64,000 nt of DNA from Nodosilinea sp. FACHB-131 (GTDB lineage: Bacteria > Cyanobacteriota > Cyanobacteriia > Phormidesmidales > Phormidesmidaceae): positions 1 through 64,000 of the forward strand of contig NZ_JACJOF010000028.1 in NCBI RefSeq assembly GCF_014695395.1. Reading direction: 5' to 3'. The notes below the pieces were generated by a model that made no database searches, was not told the origin of the DNA, and saw only the letters and a program-made list of their open reading frames with translations. The translations under genes were made by a program, and so were the position numbers. This document shows positions 17,076-26,184 of this stretch, piece by piece (position 1 is the stretch's first letter; each line of letters begins with the position of its first letter).

Positions 17076-17996
17076 GTGTCGGATGCGCTGAACTTAAAGG
17101 CCTACGACCTTTGGAAAACCTACGGCGACGAGGCGGTGGTGCAGGGCATTAGCTTCTCCTTGGCGCCGGGTGAGATCGTCGGTCTGCTAGGGCCCAACGG
17201 GGCAGGCAAAACCACCACGGTGGGCATGCTGTTTGGCACCGTCATCCCCACGAAGGGGTTTGTGCAGTTTGGCCCCTGGCAGCTGCCGGGGCAGGGGCAG
17301 CTGGCCCGCGCCCAAATGGGCATCGTCACCCAGGAAGATAACCTCGACCCCGACTTTACGGTGTTTAAGAATCTCACCCACTTTGCCCACCACTACCGCA
17401 TTACCGGCGCGGCGGCGCGGCAGCGGGCGGGGGAACTACTGGCCTTGGTCAATCTAGAGCACCGAGCCGAGGCCCAGGTCGATGAGCTGTCAGGCGGCAT
17501 GAAGCGGAAGCTGGTGCTGGCTCGCGCTCTGCTGAATCGGCCCAAAATTGTGTTTTTAGATGAGCCCACCACTGGCCTCGATCCCGATGCCCGTCAGGAT
17601 TTTTGGCGGCTGGTGCAGCACCTCAAGGCCAGCGGCTGCGGCATTTTGCTGACCACCCACTATATGGATGAGGCCCAAAGGCTGTGCGATCGCCTCCTTC
17701 TCCTCCAGCAGGGCAAAGTGATTGACGAGGGCACCCCTACCGATCTGGTGGCGCGGGTGATTGGCCGTGAGGTGGCCGAGATTGAAGGGGTTGAGGCCCA
17801 AATTCTTCAGGATCTAGCGGCCCGCTACGAAACCTGGTATCGGGCCTTTGGCAGCGGTCACTTGATATCGCTGCCCGATCGCGACCCTGAGGTGGTTTGG
17901 GGTGCGATCGCTGCCCACCACCCCAGCCGCCTGCTGCGGCGACCCGCCAACTTAGAAGACGTGTTTTTGCGACTTACCGGGAGCGTGCTGGAATGA
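17076..17996 (+). CDS. ABC transporter ATP-binding protein (ABC-2/NodI-DrrA type)
   Basis: 306 residues. Walker A GLLGPNGAGKTTTVGML, Q-loop IVTQEDNLD, signature ELSGGMKRKLVLARALLN, Walker B KIVFLDEPTTGLDP and the H-loop LLTTHYMDEAQ are all present, so it should hydrolyse ATP. The type with a C-terminal extension ending NLEDVFLRLTG is that of NodI/DrrA/CcmA-like exporters. It starts at a GTG with AGGAG 8 bp upstream. It overlaps the permease gene by ATGA, so the two form one exporter. The substrate is unknown. Confidence 0.92.
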   Translation: MSDALNLKAYDLWKTYGDEAVVQGISFSLAPGEIVGLLGPNGAGKTTTVGMLFGTVIPTKGFVQFGPWQLPGQGQLARAQMGIVTQEDNLDPDFTVFKNLTHFAHHYRITGAAARQRAGELLALVNLEHRAEAQVDELSGGMKRKLVLARALLNRPKIVFLDEPTTGLDPDARQDFWRLVQHLKASGCGILLTTHYMDEAQRLCDRLLLLQQGKVIDEGTPTDLVARVIGREVAEIEGVEAQILQDLAARYETWYRAFGSGHLISLPDRDPEVVWGAIAAHHPSRLLRRPANLEDVFLRLTGSVLE

Positions 17997-18772
17997 AGCT
18001 GATTACCGCTACCCCTTGGGGGGTGTATTCGGTCTGGTGGCGCCACTTTCAGGTGTATCGCAGCACCTGGTTGGTAAACTGCCTGCCACCCGTCTCTGAG
18101 CCAGTGGTGTATCTGCTGGCCTTTGGCTACGGTCTTTCTCCTCTGATTGGCGAGGTGGACTACCTGGGGCAGATGATTCCCTACGCGCGGTTTTTAGCGC
18201 CGGGGATGATTGCGATTGGGGTGCTGTTTCAGTCATTTTTTGAGGGGGCCTATAGCAGCTTCATTCGGCTCAATTTTCAAAAGACCTGGCAAGCGCTGCT
18301 GACGGCCCCACTGAGCTATACCGATGTGTTTTTGGGCGACTGGGTTTGGGCGGCTACTAAAGGCAGCATTGCCGGCACGATCACCGGGCTGGTTGCGGTG
18401 CTGGCCAATCTCTATGACCTCTCTAGCCTAGTGCTGTCGCTGCCGCTGATCGTGCTGGGCAGCCTGCTATTTGGGGCCTTTGGCCTGCTGGTGGCCGGGG
18501 CCGTCAATAAGGTTGACCAGGTGAATGTGCCGATTTTTCTGGTGATCATCCCCATGTTTACCCTCTGCGGCACCTACTTTCCGCGCGATACACTGCCGCC
18601 GCTGCTGGCCAAGTTTGCCGCGTTTTTGCCTTTGGCTTCCCTGGTCGATCTGCTGCGCTGGCCTTTGGGGTTGCCCCCCTGGTGGCCCCTGCTGCTGCTC
18701 TGGCTGATCGGGTGGATGGTGATGATGGCAAGGCTGGCTGCCCTGCGGATTTATCCCAGGTTGTTTAGCTAG
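17993..18772 (+). CDS. ABC-2 type permease (NodJ-like)
   Basis: 259 residues with about six TM helices. It starts MKLITATPWGVYSVWWRHF and carries the ABC-2 pattern LAPGMIAIGVLFQSFFEGAY. FTLCGTYFPRDTLPPLLAKF near the C-terminus resembles the NodJ family. The ATG at 17993 overlaps the stop of the ATPase gene (ATGA); an upstream in-frame start lies wholly inside the ATPase gene and is not used. Homodimer or heterodimer state and cargo (polysaccharide, lipid or drug) cannot be told from sequence. Confidence 0.9.
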   Translation: MKLITATPWGVYSVWWRHFQVYRSTWLVNCLPPVSEPVVYLLAFGYGLSPLIGEVDYLGQMIPYARFLAPGMIAIGVLFQSFFEGAYSSFIRLNFQKTWQALLTAPLSYTDVFLGDWVWAATKGSIAGTITGLVAVLANLYDLSSLVLSLPLIVLGSLLFGAFGLLVAGAVNKVDQVNVPIFLVIIPMFTLCGTYFPRDTLPPLLAKFAAFLPLASLVDLLRWPLGLPPWWPLLLLWLIGWMVMMARLAALRIYPRLFS

Positions 18773-18903
18773 CGGAAATCACAGGAGCGTTTTTACCTCA
18801 CCTCTTGGGGACAGAAACTCAGGCCAAAACGAATGCCGCGCTCGCCTCAGCTCTACCGTTGTTGACCCGAACGGAGCTAACCGCCAACCCAGCTCAAACA
18901 CCA

Positions 18904-20700
18904 TCAGGCCTCCAACAGTTGCTCAGCAGGCTCCGTCGCCAATTGCTTCACCTCGCTCTTCCAGCGGTTGGCAATGGGCATGCGCCAGCCCAGGCCAAAG
19001 GCGCGATCGGTCACCTTGAGCACGGGCGGGGTCTGCCGCCGCTTAAATTCGGCCCGCGACACCAGCCGTAAGACTTTGTCTACCACCGCAGCATCGTGGC
19101 CAGCGGCAACCATCTCAGCTACCGACTCGTGGCGCTGCACCAGGCGATCGAGAATATCATCCAGTACATCGTAGGGCGGCAGCGAGTCTTGATCGACCTG
19201 GCCGGGCTTGAGTTCGGCACTGGGCGGTTTTTCGAGAATGTTTTGCGGAATCAGGGCGTCAGTCAGGTGGCTAACTCGCTCCGACAGTTCACCCAGAGCC
19301 ACTGGAGCTACAGAACCAGTGCCGCTGCCCACTTGCCGATTGAGCCACTGGCAGAGGGCGTAAACTCGCGTTTTGGGCACATCAGCAATCACTGCCAGAC
19401 CACCGTTCATGTCGCCGTAGAGGGTGCAGTAGCCCACCGCCATTTCTGACTTGTTGCCGGTTGACAACAGCAGGTGACCGAACTTATTCGAAACCGCCAT
19501 CAGCAGGTTGCCGCGAATGCGCGACTGAATGTTTTCTTCGGCAATACCAGGGCTGGTGCCTGCAAAGAGGGGATCGAGCACCTGGTCGTAGTCGGCCATC
19601 AGCGGGCCGATCGCGAGGGTTTGGTGGGCAATGCCCAGGGTTTGGGCTAGAGCCAGCGCGTCGGTTACCGAGTGGTCGGAGCTGTAGGGAGAGGGCATGA
19701 GAATGCCGAGCACGTTAGCTGGGCCGAGGGCTGCCGCTGCGATCGCCGCCACCAGCGCCGAGTCAATGCCGCCACTAAGGCCAATCACCGCCTTGGAGAA
19801 GCCGCACTTGTAGGTGTAGTCACGCACCCCCAGCACCAGGGCCGACCAAATCGCCTCGTTTTCGTCGGCGGGCAGGGGGGCAATGTCTCCAGGACACAGG
19901 TCGCGCTGAATGGGGTCATATTCCACCACCGCCAGCCCGGCCTGGTAAGAGGGCAGGCGGGCCACCAAATCGCCCTGGCGGTTGAAGGCCATGCTGGTGC
20001 CGTCAAAGATTAAGTCATCGTTGGCCCCCACCTGGTTAGCGTAGAGAATGGGGCAGCGAAACCGAGTGGCGCTGTGGGCCAGCATGGAAGCTCGCAGTTG
20101 TGCTTTGTTGAGCGAGTAGGGCGAGGCGGAGAGGTTGATCACTACGTCGACGTGGTCGTCGGCTAGATCCGCGATCGGGTTGCGGGGGTAGCTGCGCCCG
20201 CCCCAAAACTCCTCGTCGTTCCACAGGTCTTCGCAGATGGTGACGCCAACCCGCAGGCCCCAGTCGCCCAGGGGAATGGTGAAACTGCTCGGCCCCTGGC
20301 CGGGCGCAAAGTAGCGGTGTTCGTCAAAGACGTCGTAGGTGGGCAATAGCTGCTTGTGAAAGACCTGCTGCACTTTGCCGCCCTGGAGCAGAGCGGTGCT
20401 ATTAAACAGGGGCTTTTCGCCGTGGTAGCGGGCCTTGGGGTTGGCGGCGGCATAGCCCACCAGCACAGCAAGGTGGGGGGGCAGATCGGCGGCCAGGGCA
20501 TCGAGCGTATGGGCCATGGCCTGAATAAAACTGGGCTGAAGCAGCAGGTCACGGGGTGGATAGCCGCACAGCACCAGCTCGGTGGTGATGAGCACCTGGG
20601 CACCTAGGCGATCGGCCTGACGGGCGGCATCGAGCACCTGTTGAGCGTTGTGGGCCAGGTCGCCAATGGTGGGGTTAAGCTGGGCGATCGCAAATTTCAT
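18904..20700 (-). CDS. nadE: Glutamine-dependent NAD+ synthetase
   Basis: 598 residues, the two-domain form. The N-terminal carbon-nitrogen hydrolase (1 to about 260) carries the Glu (TTELVLCGYPPRDLL), Lys (FHKQLLPTYDVFDE) and Cys (GVTICEDLWND) triad that releases ammonia from glutamine. The C-terminal synthetase has the PP-loop LSGGIDSALVAAIA and the conserved LLSTGNKSEMAVGYCTLYGD. It converts nicotinate adenine dinucleotide to NAD+. It lies on the same strand as nrtR-nadD-pncB, from which a methyltransferase/membrane-protein cassette separates it. Confidence 0.96.
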   Translation of the reverse strand: MKFAIAQLNPTIGDLAHNAQQVLDAARQADRLGAQVLITTELVLCGYPPRDLLLQPSFIQAMAHTLDALAADLPPHLAVLVGYAAANPKARYHGEKPLFNSTALLQGGKVQQVFHKQLLPTYDVFDEHRYFAPGQGPSSFTIPLGDWGLRVGVTICEDLWNDEEFWGGRSYPRNPIADLADDHVDVVINLSASPYSLNKAQLRASMLAHSATRFRCPILYANQVGANDDLIFDGTSMAFNRQGDLVARLPSYQAGLAVVEYDPIQRDLCPGDIAPLPADENEAIWSALVLGVRDYTYKCGFSKAVIGLSGGIDSALVAAIAAAALGPANVLGILMPSPYSSDHSVTDALALAQTLGIAHQTLAIGPLMADYDQVLDPLFAGTSPGIAEENIQSRIRGNLLMAVSNKFGHLLLSTGNKSEMAVGYCTLYGDMNGGLAVIADVPKTRVYALCQWLNRQVGSGTGSVAPVALGELSERVSHLTDALIPQNILEKPPSAELKPGQVDQDSLPPYDVLDDILDRLVQRHESVAEMVAAGHDAAVVDKVLRLVSRAEFKRRQTPPVLKVTDRAFGLGWRMPIANRWKSEVKQLATEPAEQLLEA

Positions 20701-20805
20701 AGGAGTTAATAGATAAAAGGGATTTCGACCAAAACGCTGGCTGTAATCGTCTTCAGGTTGTTAGGTAGCTTTAGCTTCAGCTACCGGCAATCAGCGGGGA
20801 AATAA

Positions 20806-21777
20806 TCAGGCTTCCGAGGAAATAGACTTTTTGGGGCGACTGCGCTGGGCCGCCAAAGTGTTGCGCTCCCAAAAGACGCCATCGGCGTATCCCTGGATGG
20901 TGGAGTCTTTATCGGCCACAGCCAAGCGTTTTTCGGCCAGGCAGCAGTAGTCGGGGTCTTGTTCAATGCCTACATACTGTCGTCCTAGCTTTTTGGCGAC
21001 CACAGCGGTCGTACCGCTACCTAAGAATGGATCGAGCACCATATTGCCAGGATTGGAACTCGCTAGCAGCAATTTGGCTACCAGTTTCTCGGGTTTTTGG
21101 GTGGGATGATCGGTGTTTTCAGCCATTGACCAAAAGGGCACGGTAATGTCGGTCCACAGGTTAGAGGGATGAGTGAGGCGGTAGTTTTTCGAACCCGTAT
21201 CGTCCCAGTCTTTGGGTTGTCCAGCCAAATTTCTGTAGGGGGCCATCACCTGGCGTTTTAGCTTTACGGCATTCACATTAAAGGTATAGGTTTCCGAGAC
21301 GGTGCAGAACCAAATATCTTCGCTGGCGTTTTTCCAGTTGGCTTGGGCACCGCGTCCCTTCTCCCGCTCCCAGGTGATTCTATTTCTGACGGTAAAGTAT
21401 TTTTCTAGCACTGGATACATCGCGGTTGAGGTAGCCCAGTCGGCGCAAAAATAAGCGGAAGCATGGGGCTTGAGCATCGGTTTAAGCTGAGAGATCCAGC
21501 TGTCGAGCCAGGCGCTATAGGTGGGGCGATCGCACTGCTTAAACTTACTGCCATTGAAGTCTTTAGTGAGATTGTAGGGCGGGTCAACAATCAGCAAATC
21601 CACAAAGCTGCGGGGCAACAGAGGCAGCACCTCAAACATATCCTGGCAGATCACCCTATCCATGAGCTGCTCCGGGACTGCGCCCTCTGCCAAGCGCAAC
21701 AGCCGCTGGCCAAAGATCTGCCGGTCATGCTCGGTGAGCTGGAGGGTTCTATTTCTACTTGCCCTAGTCTTCGTCAT
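20806..21777 (-). CDS. Site-specific DNA methyltransferase, DPPY type
   Basis: 323 residues. The catalytic motif LLIVDPPYNLTKDF comes first, and the SAM motif DPFLGSGTTAVVAKKLGRQY, followed by VGIEQD, comes near the C-terminus. That is the beta-class order. DPPY favours adenine-N6, though cytosine-N4 is possible. The target site cannot be predicted. No restriction endonuclease gene is adjacent, so it looks solitary or has an unrecognised partner. The ATG overlaps the stop of the upstream repeat-rich membrane-protein gene by one base (TGATG), so the two are coupled. The pair sits inside an otherwise NAD-metabolism gene block. Confidence 0.92.
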   Translation of the reverse strand: MTKTRASRNRTLQLTEHDRQIFGQRLLRLAEGAVPEQLMDRVICQDMFEVLPLLPRSFVDLLIVDPPYNLTKDFNGSKFKQCDRPTYSAWLDSWISQLKPMLKPHASAYFCADWATSTAMYPVLEKYFTVRNRITWEREKGRGAQANWKNASEDIWFCTVSETYTFNVNAVKLKRQVMAPYRNLAGQPKDWDDTGSKNYRLTHPSNLWTDITVPFWSMAENTDHPTQKPEKLVAKLLLASSNPGNMVLDPFLGSGTTAVVAKKLGRQYVGIEQDPDYCCLAEKRLAVADKDSTIQGYADGVFWERNTLAAQRSRPKKSISSEA

Positions 21778-23234
21778 CACTTCTTGCGGGGATAGCTGAG
21801 CGCGTCTAGATCAAACCTGAGGCTATCGATCGCCCCGACATTTGAGGTTATAGTTCGAGTGTTTAACTCTCGCATGCGCTGCTCAACGGAGTGAACCAAA
21901 CGATTAAACTCAATTTTTTGAATGGTGCCTGGCTGGTCAGAGTCACCCACAAAGCGTTCGGTGGCCAAAACTGTACAAATCTCCTCTTCCAAATTTATGT
22001 AGCCGACATATTGGGCCAGATTAGCCTGGTATATTTCTTCGGCTGACAGCACGGTTGGCAGGTTCAAAAATAAAATATAGGTGCTGCCAAAAAGAATTAG
22101 GGGAAACACCAGGCCGGGATTATTTTTGATCTTCCCTTCCCAGATATCGCTAGTAATAAAAATCAGCACAATGCTGCCAAAAAGAAGCGCCAGAGAAGCG
22201 CCAACAGAACCCGCCTGGTGAGTTGCGTAGAAGGTTCTGGCAATGTCGTAATGCACGTAGATCCGATCTTGGATAGCCTGGTCCTGTTCGCTCAGCTGGG
22301 TAACCTCGCCCATGGAAATTTTCGGTATGCCCAACTCTCGCTGGATGTTATCCAGCTCAGCGAGGTTTCTGTCCTCAGTTTTGATGTTTCCCTCAACAGC
22401 TGCTAACGCTGCCAACTTCGCTTTCTGCACTAACTCCGCTGCATCTGGCAACTTCGCTAACTCTGCTTGCGACAGAGAGGGCGTTGCTGAGTTATTGCTT
22501 TGGGATGGAGTAGAGGCTTGCAGAGTGTTGCGCTGAGTTATTAGCTCCAGCTTGCGAGTGTTGATCTCCTGCCTTTGAGCGATGGCTTTACGGCGAAGAG
22601 TTTCCAAGCTTTCTTCGGTATTGGCCGCAGCGTTTGAGCTAGGATTGGGCACGCTGGAGGGAAGGCTTCCCAGGCTTTCCTCGGCATTGGCCACACCGCT
22701 TGGGTTGGGATTGGGCACATCGGGAAGCATTCCTTGAAAGTGTCTTTGCACACAGCTAGTTTGCGCTTGACCATTTCTTCTTTCGCCAATCTCCCCTAGG
22801 TTGAGAATATTTCTACTTTCGCCGGTCTCCTTTCCTCGATTGAGAGCATTTCTGCTTTCGCCGATTTCCTTCCCTCGGTTGAGCCAATCGCTGGCCTTCA
22901 AGTAGGAGATCGAAAACGTGATTCCTGAAATTGCTAAGGTGGCAAACCAAGCGCCGAGAAAAATTTTGCCCGAAAGGTTTTTAGACGCCTCGGAAACAAT
23001 CGCCGCCAACATAGGTTTTTCGGCTGAGTTAGCTGTGGTGGTTTGGTCAGTGCTGACAGGCGAGGCTGGCTCTGCCCCTGGTGTGTTTAAATCGGCAGTT
23101 TGGGTATCGACGGGCAGGGGGGCTTGTGGTGGCTCGGTGTTAGCGCTGACGGGCGAGGCTGGCTCTGTCCCTGGTGCGCCTGAATCGGTAGGTTGCGGAT
23201 CAGCGGGTAAGGGGTCTTGCGGTGGCTCGGTCAT
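21777..23234 (-). CDS. Repeat-rich membrane protein coupled to methyltransferase
   Basis: 485 residues; I do not recognise the family. The order is: a Pro/Thr/Ser-rich tail with a roughly 32-residue unit twice (EPPQDPLPADP and EPPQAPLPVDT), a TM near 94-112, then three copies of a 13-residue unit (LNRGKEIGESRNA, LNRGKETGESRNI and a shorter third). Two copies of a roughly 22-residue ANAEESL/ANTEESL unit follow, then a Gln/Lys-rich coiled-coil-like region (about 210-310), two more TMs (about 343-360 and 373-393), and a soluble C-terminus. It is translated just before the DNA methyltransferase. A role as partner, sensor or unrelated passenger cannot be decided. Confidence 0.75.
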   Translation of the reverse strand: MTEPPQDPLPADPQPTDSGAPGTEPASPVSANTEPPQAPLPVDTQTADLNTPGAEPASPVSTDQTTTANSAEKPMLAAIVSEASKNLSGKIFLGAWFATLAISGITFSISYLKASDWLNRGKEIGESRNALNRGKETGESRNILNLGEIGERRNGQAQTSCVQRHFQGMLPDVPNPNPSGVANAEESLGSLPSSVPNPSSNAAANTEESLETLRRKAIAQRQEINTRKLELITQRNTLQASTPSQSNNSATPSLSQAELAKLPDAAELVQKAKLAALAAVEGNIKTEDRNLAELDNIQRELGIPKISMGEVTQLSEQDQAIQDRIYVHYDIARTFYATHQAGSVGASLALLFGSIVLIFITSDIWEGKIKNNPGLVFPLILFGSTYILFLNLPTVLSAEEIYQANLAQYVGYINLEEEICTVLATERFVGDSDQPGTIQKIEFNRLVHSVEQRMRELNTRTITSNVGAIDSLRFDLDALSYPRKK

Positions 23235-23430
23235 GGCGGCTCCTAGAAGGATAAATTAAGCTGCTGCCTGGCTCTGGGCTGACCCAACCAGGGGGCGCTG
23301 CCGCCAGGGCAAACCTGAGTAGATTGGCTTGGGCCTAAGCTGGGGATCCGGTGCTACTAACTGAACACCATGAGGTTTTCCTTCAGGCTCCCCGACTATG
23401 CCCGCGCCATGGCCTACTATGCCCGCGCGC

Positions 23431-24177
23431 TTAAATAAACACCATCGCCTTCTCCTTCAGCGGCTCAAACGCAGCGGCGTCAAACTGATACAGGCTAGCG
23501 GGCCGTCCGGCACCTCGGGAGGTTTTTTGGCCGGTATCCTGCAAAAACCCCAGCTTGAGCAGCCGAGCGCGAAAGTTGGAATAATCCGAAAACCCTTCCC
23601 CCAGAACGGTGACGTAGAGCTGGTAGAGATCACCCAGGGTAAAGACCTCGGGCAGCACGTCGAAGGCGATTGGGCTGTATTCAAGCTTGTTGCGCAGCCG
23701 CCGGTAGCCGTAGGTAAGAATTTCGTTGTGGTCGAAGGCGAGCTGGGGCACCTGGGCCAAGGGATACCAGGCGATGCCGCTGACGCCGTCGGCGATCAGT
23801 TCGGCATCCTCAAACCGCACCAGGGCAAAGTGGCTGACCGACAGATAGCGCACGTTAAAGGCCTGGGGCGACTCGCGGGGGTCGCGATCGGGGCCGCCAA
23901 AGGTGTAGAGCTGCTCCAGATAGAGGGTGTTGACGCGAATTTTTTCGGCCAGCACTCGGTAGGCGGCGGCTTCTAAAGATTCGCCCTGGCGCACCAGGGT
24001 GCCGGGCAGACTCCAGTGGCCGGCGAAGGGCTCGTCGGGCCGCATCACCACCAGCACCAGCAGCCGGTTCTGCTGGGTATCCACAGAAAAAATCACGTTG
24101 TCGACTCCTACTTTGAAGTCGGCCAGGGGCACCGGGCTTAGGGGGTGGTCAGAGGTGCGGTGGAGTTTTGCGGACAT
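23431..24177 (-). CDS. nrtR: NrtR-like NAD-metabolism repressor (degenerate Nudix + wHTH)
   Basis: 248 residues from the ATG at 24177. Residues about 15-150 are a Nudix-like domain. The Nudix box reads GTLVRQGESLEAAAYRVLAE followed by KI, so RE-x-x-EE is replaced by RV and EK and hydrolase activity is unlikely. The C-terminal 100 residues form a winged helix (YTFGGPDRDPRE linker, then FTLGDLYQLYVTVLGEGF). This is the NrtR pattern, in which ADP-ribose releases the repressor from DNA. The gene overlaps nadD, follows pncB, and a palindrome lies just upstream of pncB. It probably autoregulates NAD salvage. Confidence 0.9.
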   Translation of the reverse strand: MSAKLHRTSDHPLSPVPLADFKVGVDNVIFSVDTQQNRLLVLVVMRPDEPFAGHWSLPGTLVRQGESLEAAAYRVLAEKIRVNTLYLEQLYTFGGPDRDPRESPQAFNVRYLSVSHFALVRFEDAELIADGVSGIAWYPLAQVPQLAFDHNEILTYGYRRLRNKLEYSPIAFDVLPEVFTLGDLYQLYVTVLGEGFSDYSNFRARLLKLGFLQDTGQKTSRGAGRPASLYQFDAAAFEPLKEKAMVFI

Positions 24178-24770
24178 GGGTAGAGGTGGTGTTGAGCAAT
24201 GTAAGACTGCACCGCCGGGGGAATTTCGGGGGCGGTGGCGGCGGGAATGTTGTCGCACTGGCGATAGCGGGACGACGACACATCGATCGCAGGCATCTCG
24301 GCCACAGTGACGGTCGTATATTGGCGCAGATTGGCTAGGCCAGCCTCCGTGAGGTCGTAGCCGGGGCGCGGAATCACCAGAATGTTCGCTGCCGCAAAGA
24401 TTTCGGTCGCCCGGTGCCAGGTGGGCAGCTGCTCCACCAAGTCGGCCCCCACTACTAAGGAAAATTTGGCCTGGGGCCAGACCTGCCGCGATCGCTCCAG
24501 GGTGATCACCGTGCGCATGTGGCTGAGTTCGGGGTGCACCTGCACCCGCTGAGGCGGCACGGCGAGATCGTCGATCAGCAGTTCCAGCATGCGAAAGCGA
24601 TCGTCCAGGGGGGTCTGGTGTGCTTTAAAGGGGTTGTTGGCCGTCCACACCGCTACGTGGTCAAACTGAGTGGCCAACCAGGCGAGAATGGCGGCGTGAC
24701 CTTGGTGGGGTGGGTCGGCACTGGTGCCAAACAGAGCAATGCGGAGCGCCGGAGAATTGGTTGCAGTCAT
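24138..24770 (-). CDS. nadD: Nicotinate-nucleotide adenylyltransferase
   Basis: About 210 residues. The N-terminal FGTSADPPHQGH is the nucleotidyltransferase (T/H)xGH signature, and VSSSRYRQ in the C-terminal half matches the SSTxIR-type motif. It makes nicotinate adenine dinucleotide from NaMN and ATP, which NadE then amidates. An ATG at 24770 with GAGG 9 bp upstream is used; a GTG at 24779 is possible. The stop lies within nrtR (about 40-bp overlap). It follows pncB by about 11 bp. Confidence 0.93.
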   Translation of the reverse strand: MTATNSPALRIALFGTSADPPHQGHAAILAWLATQFDHVAVWTANNPFKAHQTPLDDRFRMLELLIDDLAVPPQRVQVHPELSHMRTVITLERSRQVWPQAKFSLVVGADLVEQLPTWHRATEIFAAANILVIPRPGYDLTEAGLANLRQYTTVTVAEMPAIDVSSSRYRQCDNIPAATAPEIPPAVQSYIAQHHLYPCPQNSTAPLTTP

Positions 24771-24781
24771 GGAAGCCACCC

Positions 24782-26143
24782 TCAGGGCTGAGATGGGGGA
24801 TGCTGGCGGGTGTGGGCCGCCAACTCCACCAGGGCATCGGACAATGCTACGCCATAGTCAGCCGGATACTCTAGCTGGCGCACGGTGGTAGGCAGGCTGG
24901 CCACCGAGGCGGCGGTGCGGGCGGCGATCGCCTTCAGCGATTCTAGCTCCTGCATGACCTCACCCTGCTTCACTATTAGCTGAAGCAGCGGTTTTTCGTC
25001 GGGGGCGACGGTTTCTTCGAGCAGACCGAGGCGATCGCCCACCGCCTGCCCACCTTCATAGCGGCGAAAGATTTGCTTGCGTCCGGGGAGCGTGGTTTTG
25101 CCGCTGGCCTCTTTCATGACGGGCGTGCCGTCGATATCGACTAGTTTATACACCCCATTCACCGGTTCGCCCGTCACTAACTTAGTACCCAGGCCGTAGC
25201 CGTCGAGCACCGCCCCGGCCTGCTTGAGGCGAGCAATTTCGTACTCATCCAGGTCGCCGCTGGCCATGATTTTGGTGTTGGGCAGCTGCGATCGCACCGC
25301 CTGCGACAGCGCCACCAGGTCGCCAGAGTCGAGCCGCACGGTGGCAACCTGGGTTTCCCCCCGCTGCACCTGGGCCGCCAACCGCTCAGCGGCCGCCACC
25401 GTGTCGTAAGTGTCGATCAGCAGCGCCGCCCCCGGAAAGTAGCGCTGAAAGGCTGCAAAGGCCTCATCCTCACTGCCTTCCAGGGCCGTAAACACCATCA
25501 CCAAAGCGTGGGCCATGGTGCCCGCTGGCTTGCGCCCCAGCGCCAGCGCGGCTAGCACGTTAGAGGTTTCGTCGAGGCCCGCCGCCAGGGCTGCCCGCGC
25601 CGCCCACAAAGCTCCCTGGGGGCTAAAGGCCCGACGAGTACCAAACTCCAGCAGCTGGGCAGTGGGCCCGGCCACATCTCGCAGGCGAGCGGCCCGGGTG
25701 GCCACCAGGGTTTGGTAGTTGAGCGTGTTAAGCAGGTAGGTTTCGGCAATCTGAGCCTGCCATAGGGGCGCTTCTACCCGCAGCAGCGGCTCGTTGGCAA
25801 ATACTGCCGTACCTTCGGGTACGGCCCATATATCCCCGACAAAGCCCCCCTCGGCTAGCCGCTGCCAAAATTCGTCGGGGGCGTGGTCAAACAGCCCCGT
25901 CTGCCGCAGGGCCTCTAGATGGCGCTCTGAAAACCGCAGATTGTTCAGGTAGTCGATCGCCTGGGTCAGCCCCATGGCAATCAGATAGCTGTAGCCAGGA
26001 GGGAGCCGCCGGGCAAACAGCTCAAAACTGGCCCGGCGATCGGCCAAGCCTTCGCCCGCATAGCAGCTCACCATGGTGAGCTGATACAGATCCGTCAGCA
26101 GACCATAGTTGTCAGGGGAAGCCAGAAGAGTGGGATAGGGCAT
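24782..26143 (-). CDS. pncB: Nicotinate phosphoribosyltransferase
   Basis: 453 residues. The opening LLTDLYQLTMVSCYAGEG, the middle LLEFGTRRAFSPQGAL, and VRLDSGDLVALSQAVR with MASGDLDEYEIARLKQAG match nicotinate phosphoribosyltransferases of the NAPRTase family. It converts nicotinate and PRPP to NaMN, the salvage entry to NAD. It is the first gene of pncB-nadD-nrtR. A perfect 8+7+8 palindrome 18 bp upstream of the ATG fits NrtR control. Confidence 0.95.
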   Translation of the reverse strand: MPYPTLLASPDNYGLLTDLYQLTMVSCYAGEGLADRRASFELFARRLPPGYSYLIAMGLTQAIDYLNNLRFSERHLEALRQTGLFDHAPDEFWQRLAEGGFVGDIWAVPEGTAVFANEPLLRVEAPLWQAQIAETYLLNTLNYQTLVATRAARLRDVAGPTAQLLEFGTRRAFSPQGALWAARAALAAGLDETSNVLAALALGRKPAGTMAHALVMVFTALEGSEDEAFAAFQRYFPGAALLIDTYDTVAAAERLAAQVQRGETQVATVRLDSGDLVALSQAVRSQLPNTKIMASGDLDEYEIARLKQAGAVLDGYGLGTKLVTGEPVNGVYKLVDIDGTPVMKEASGKTTLPGRKQIFRRYEGGQAVGDRLGLLEETVAPDEKPLLQLIVKQGEVMQELESLKAIAARTAASVASLPTTVRQLEYPADYGVALSDALVELAAHTRQHPPSQP

Positions 26144-26161
26144 TGAGGTAATGGCAAGATT

Positions 26162-26184
26162 TTGGTTATTTACACCATAACCAA
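26162..26184. promoter_or_regulatory. Candidate NrtR operator upstream of pncB
   Basis: TTGGTTAT (26162-26169) and ATAACCAA (26177-26184) are perfect inverted repeats around a 7-nt spacer. They lie 18 bp upstream of the pncB start. Size and position fit a dimeric repressor operator, and the operon encodes an NrtR-type regulator. The assignment to NrtR is inferred. Confidence 0.7.
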
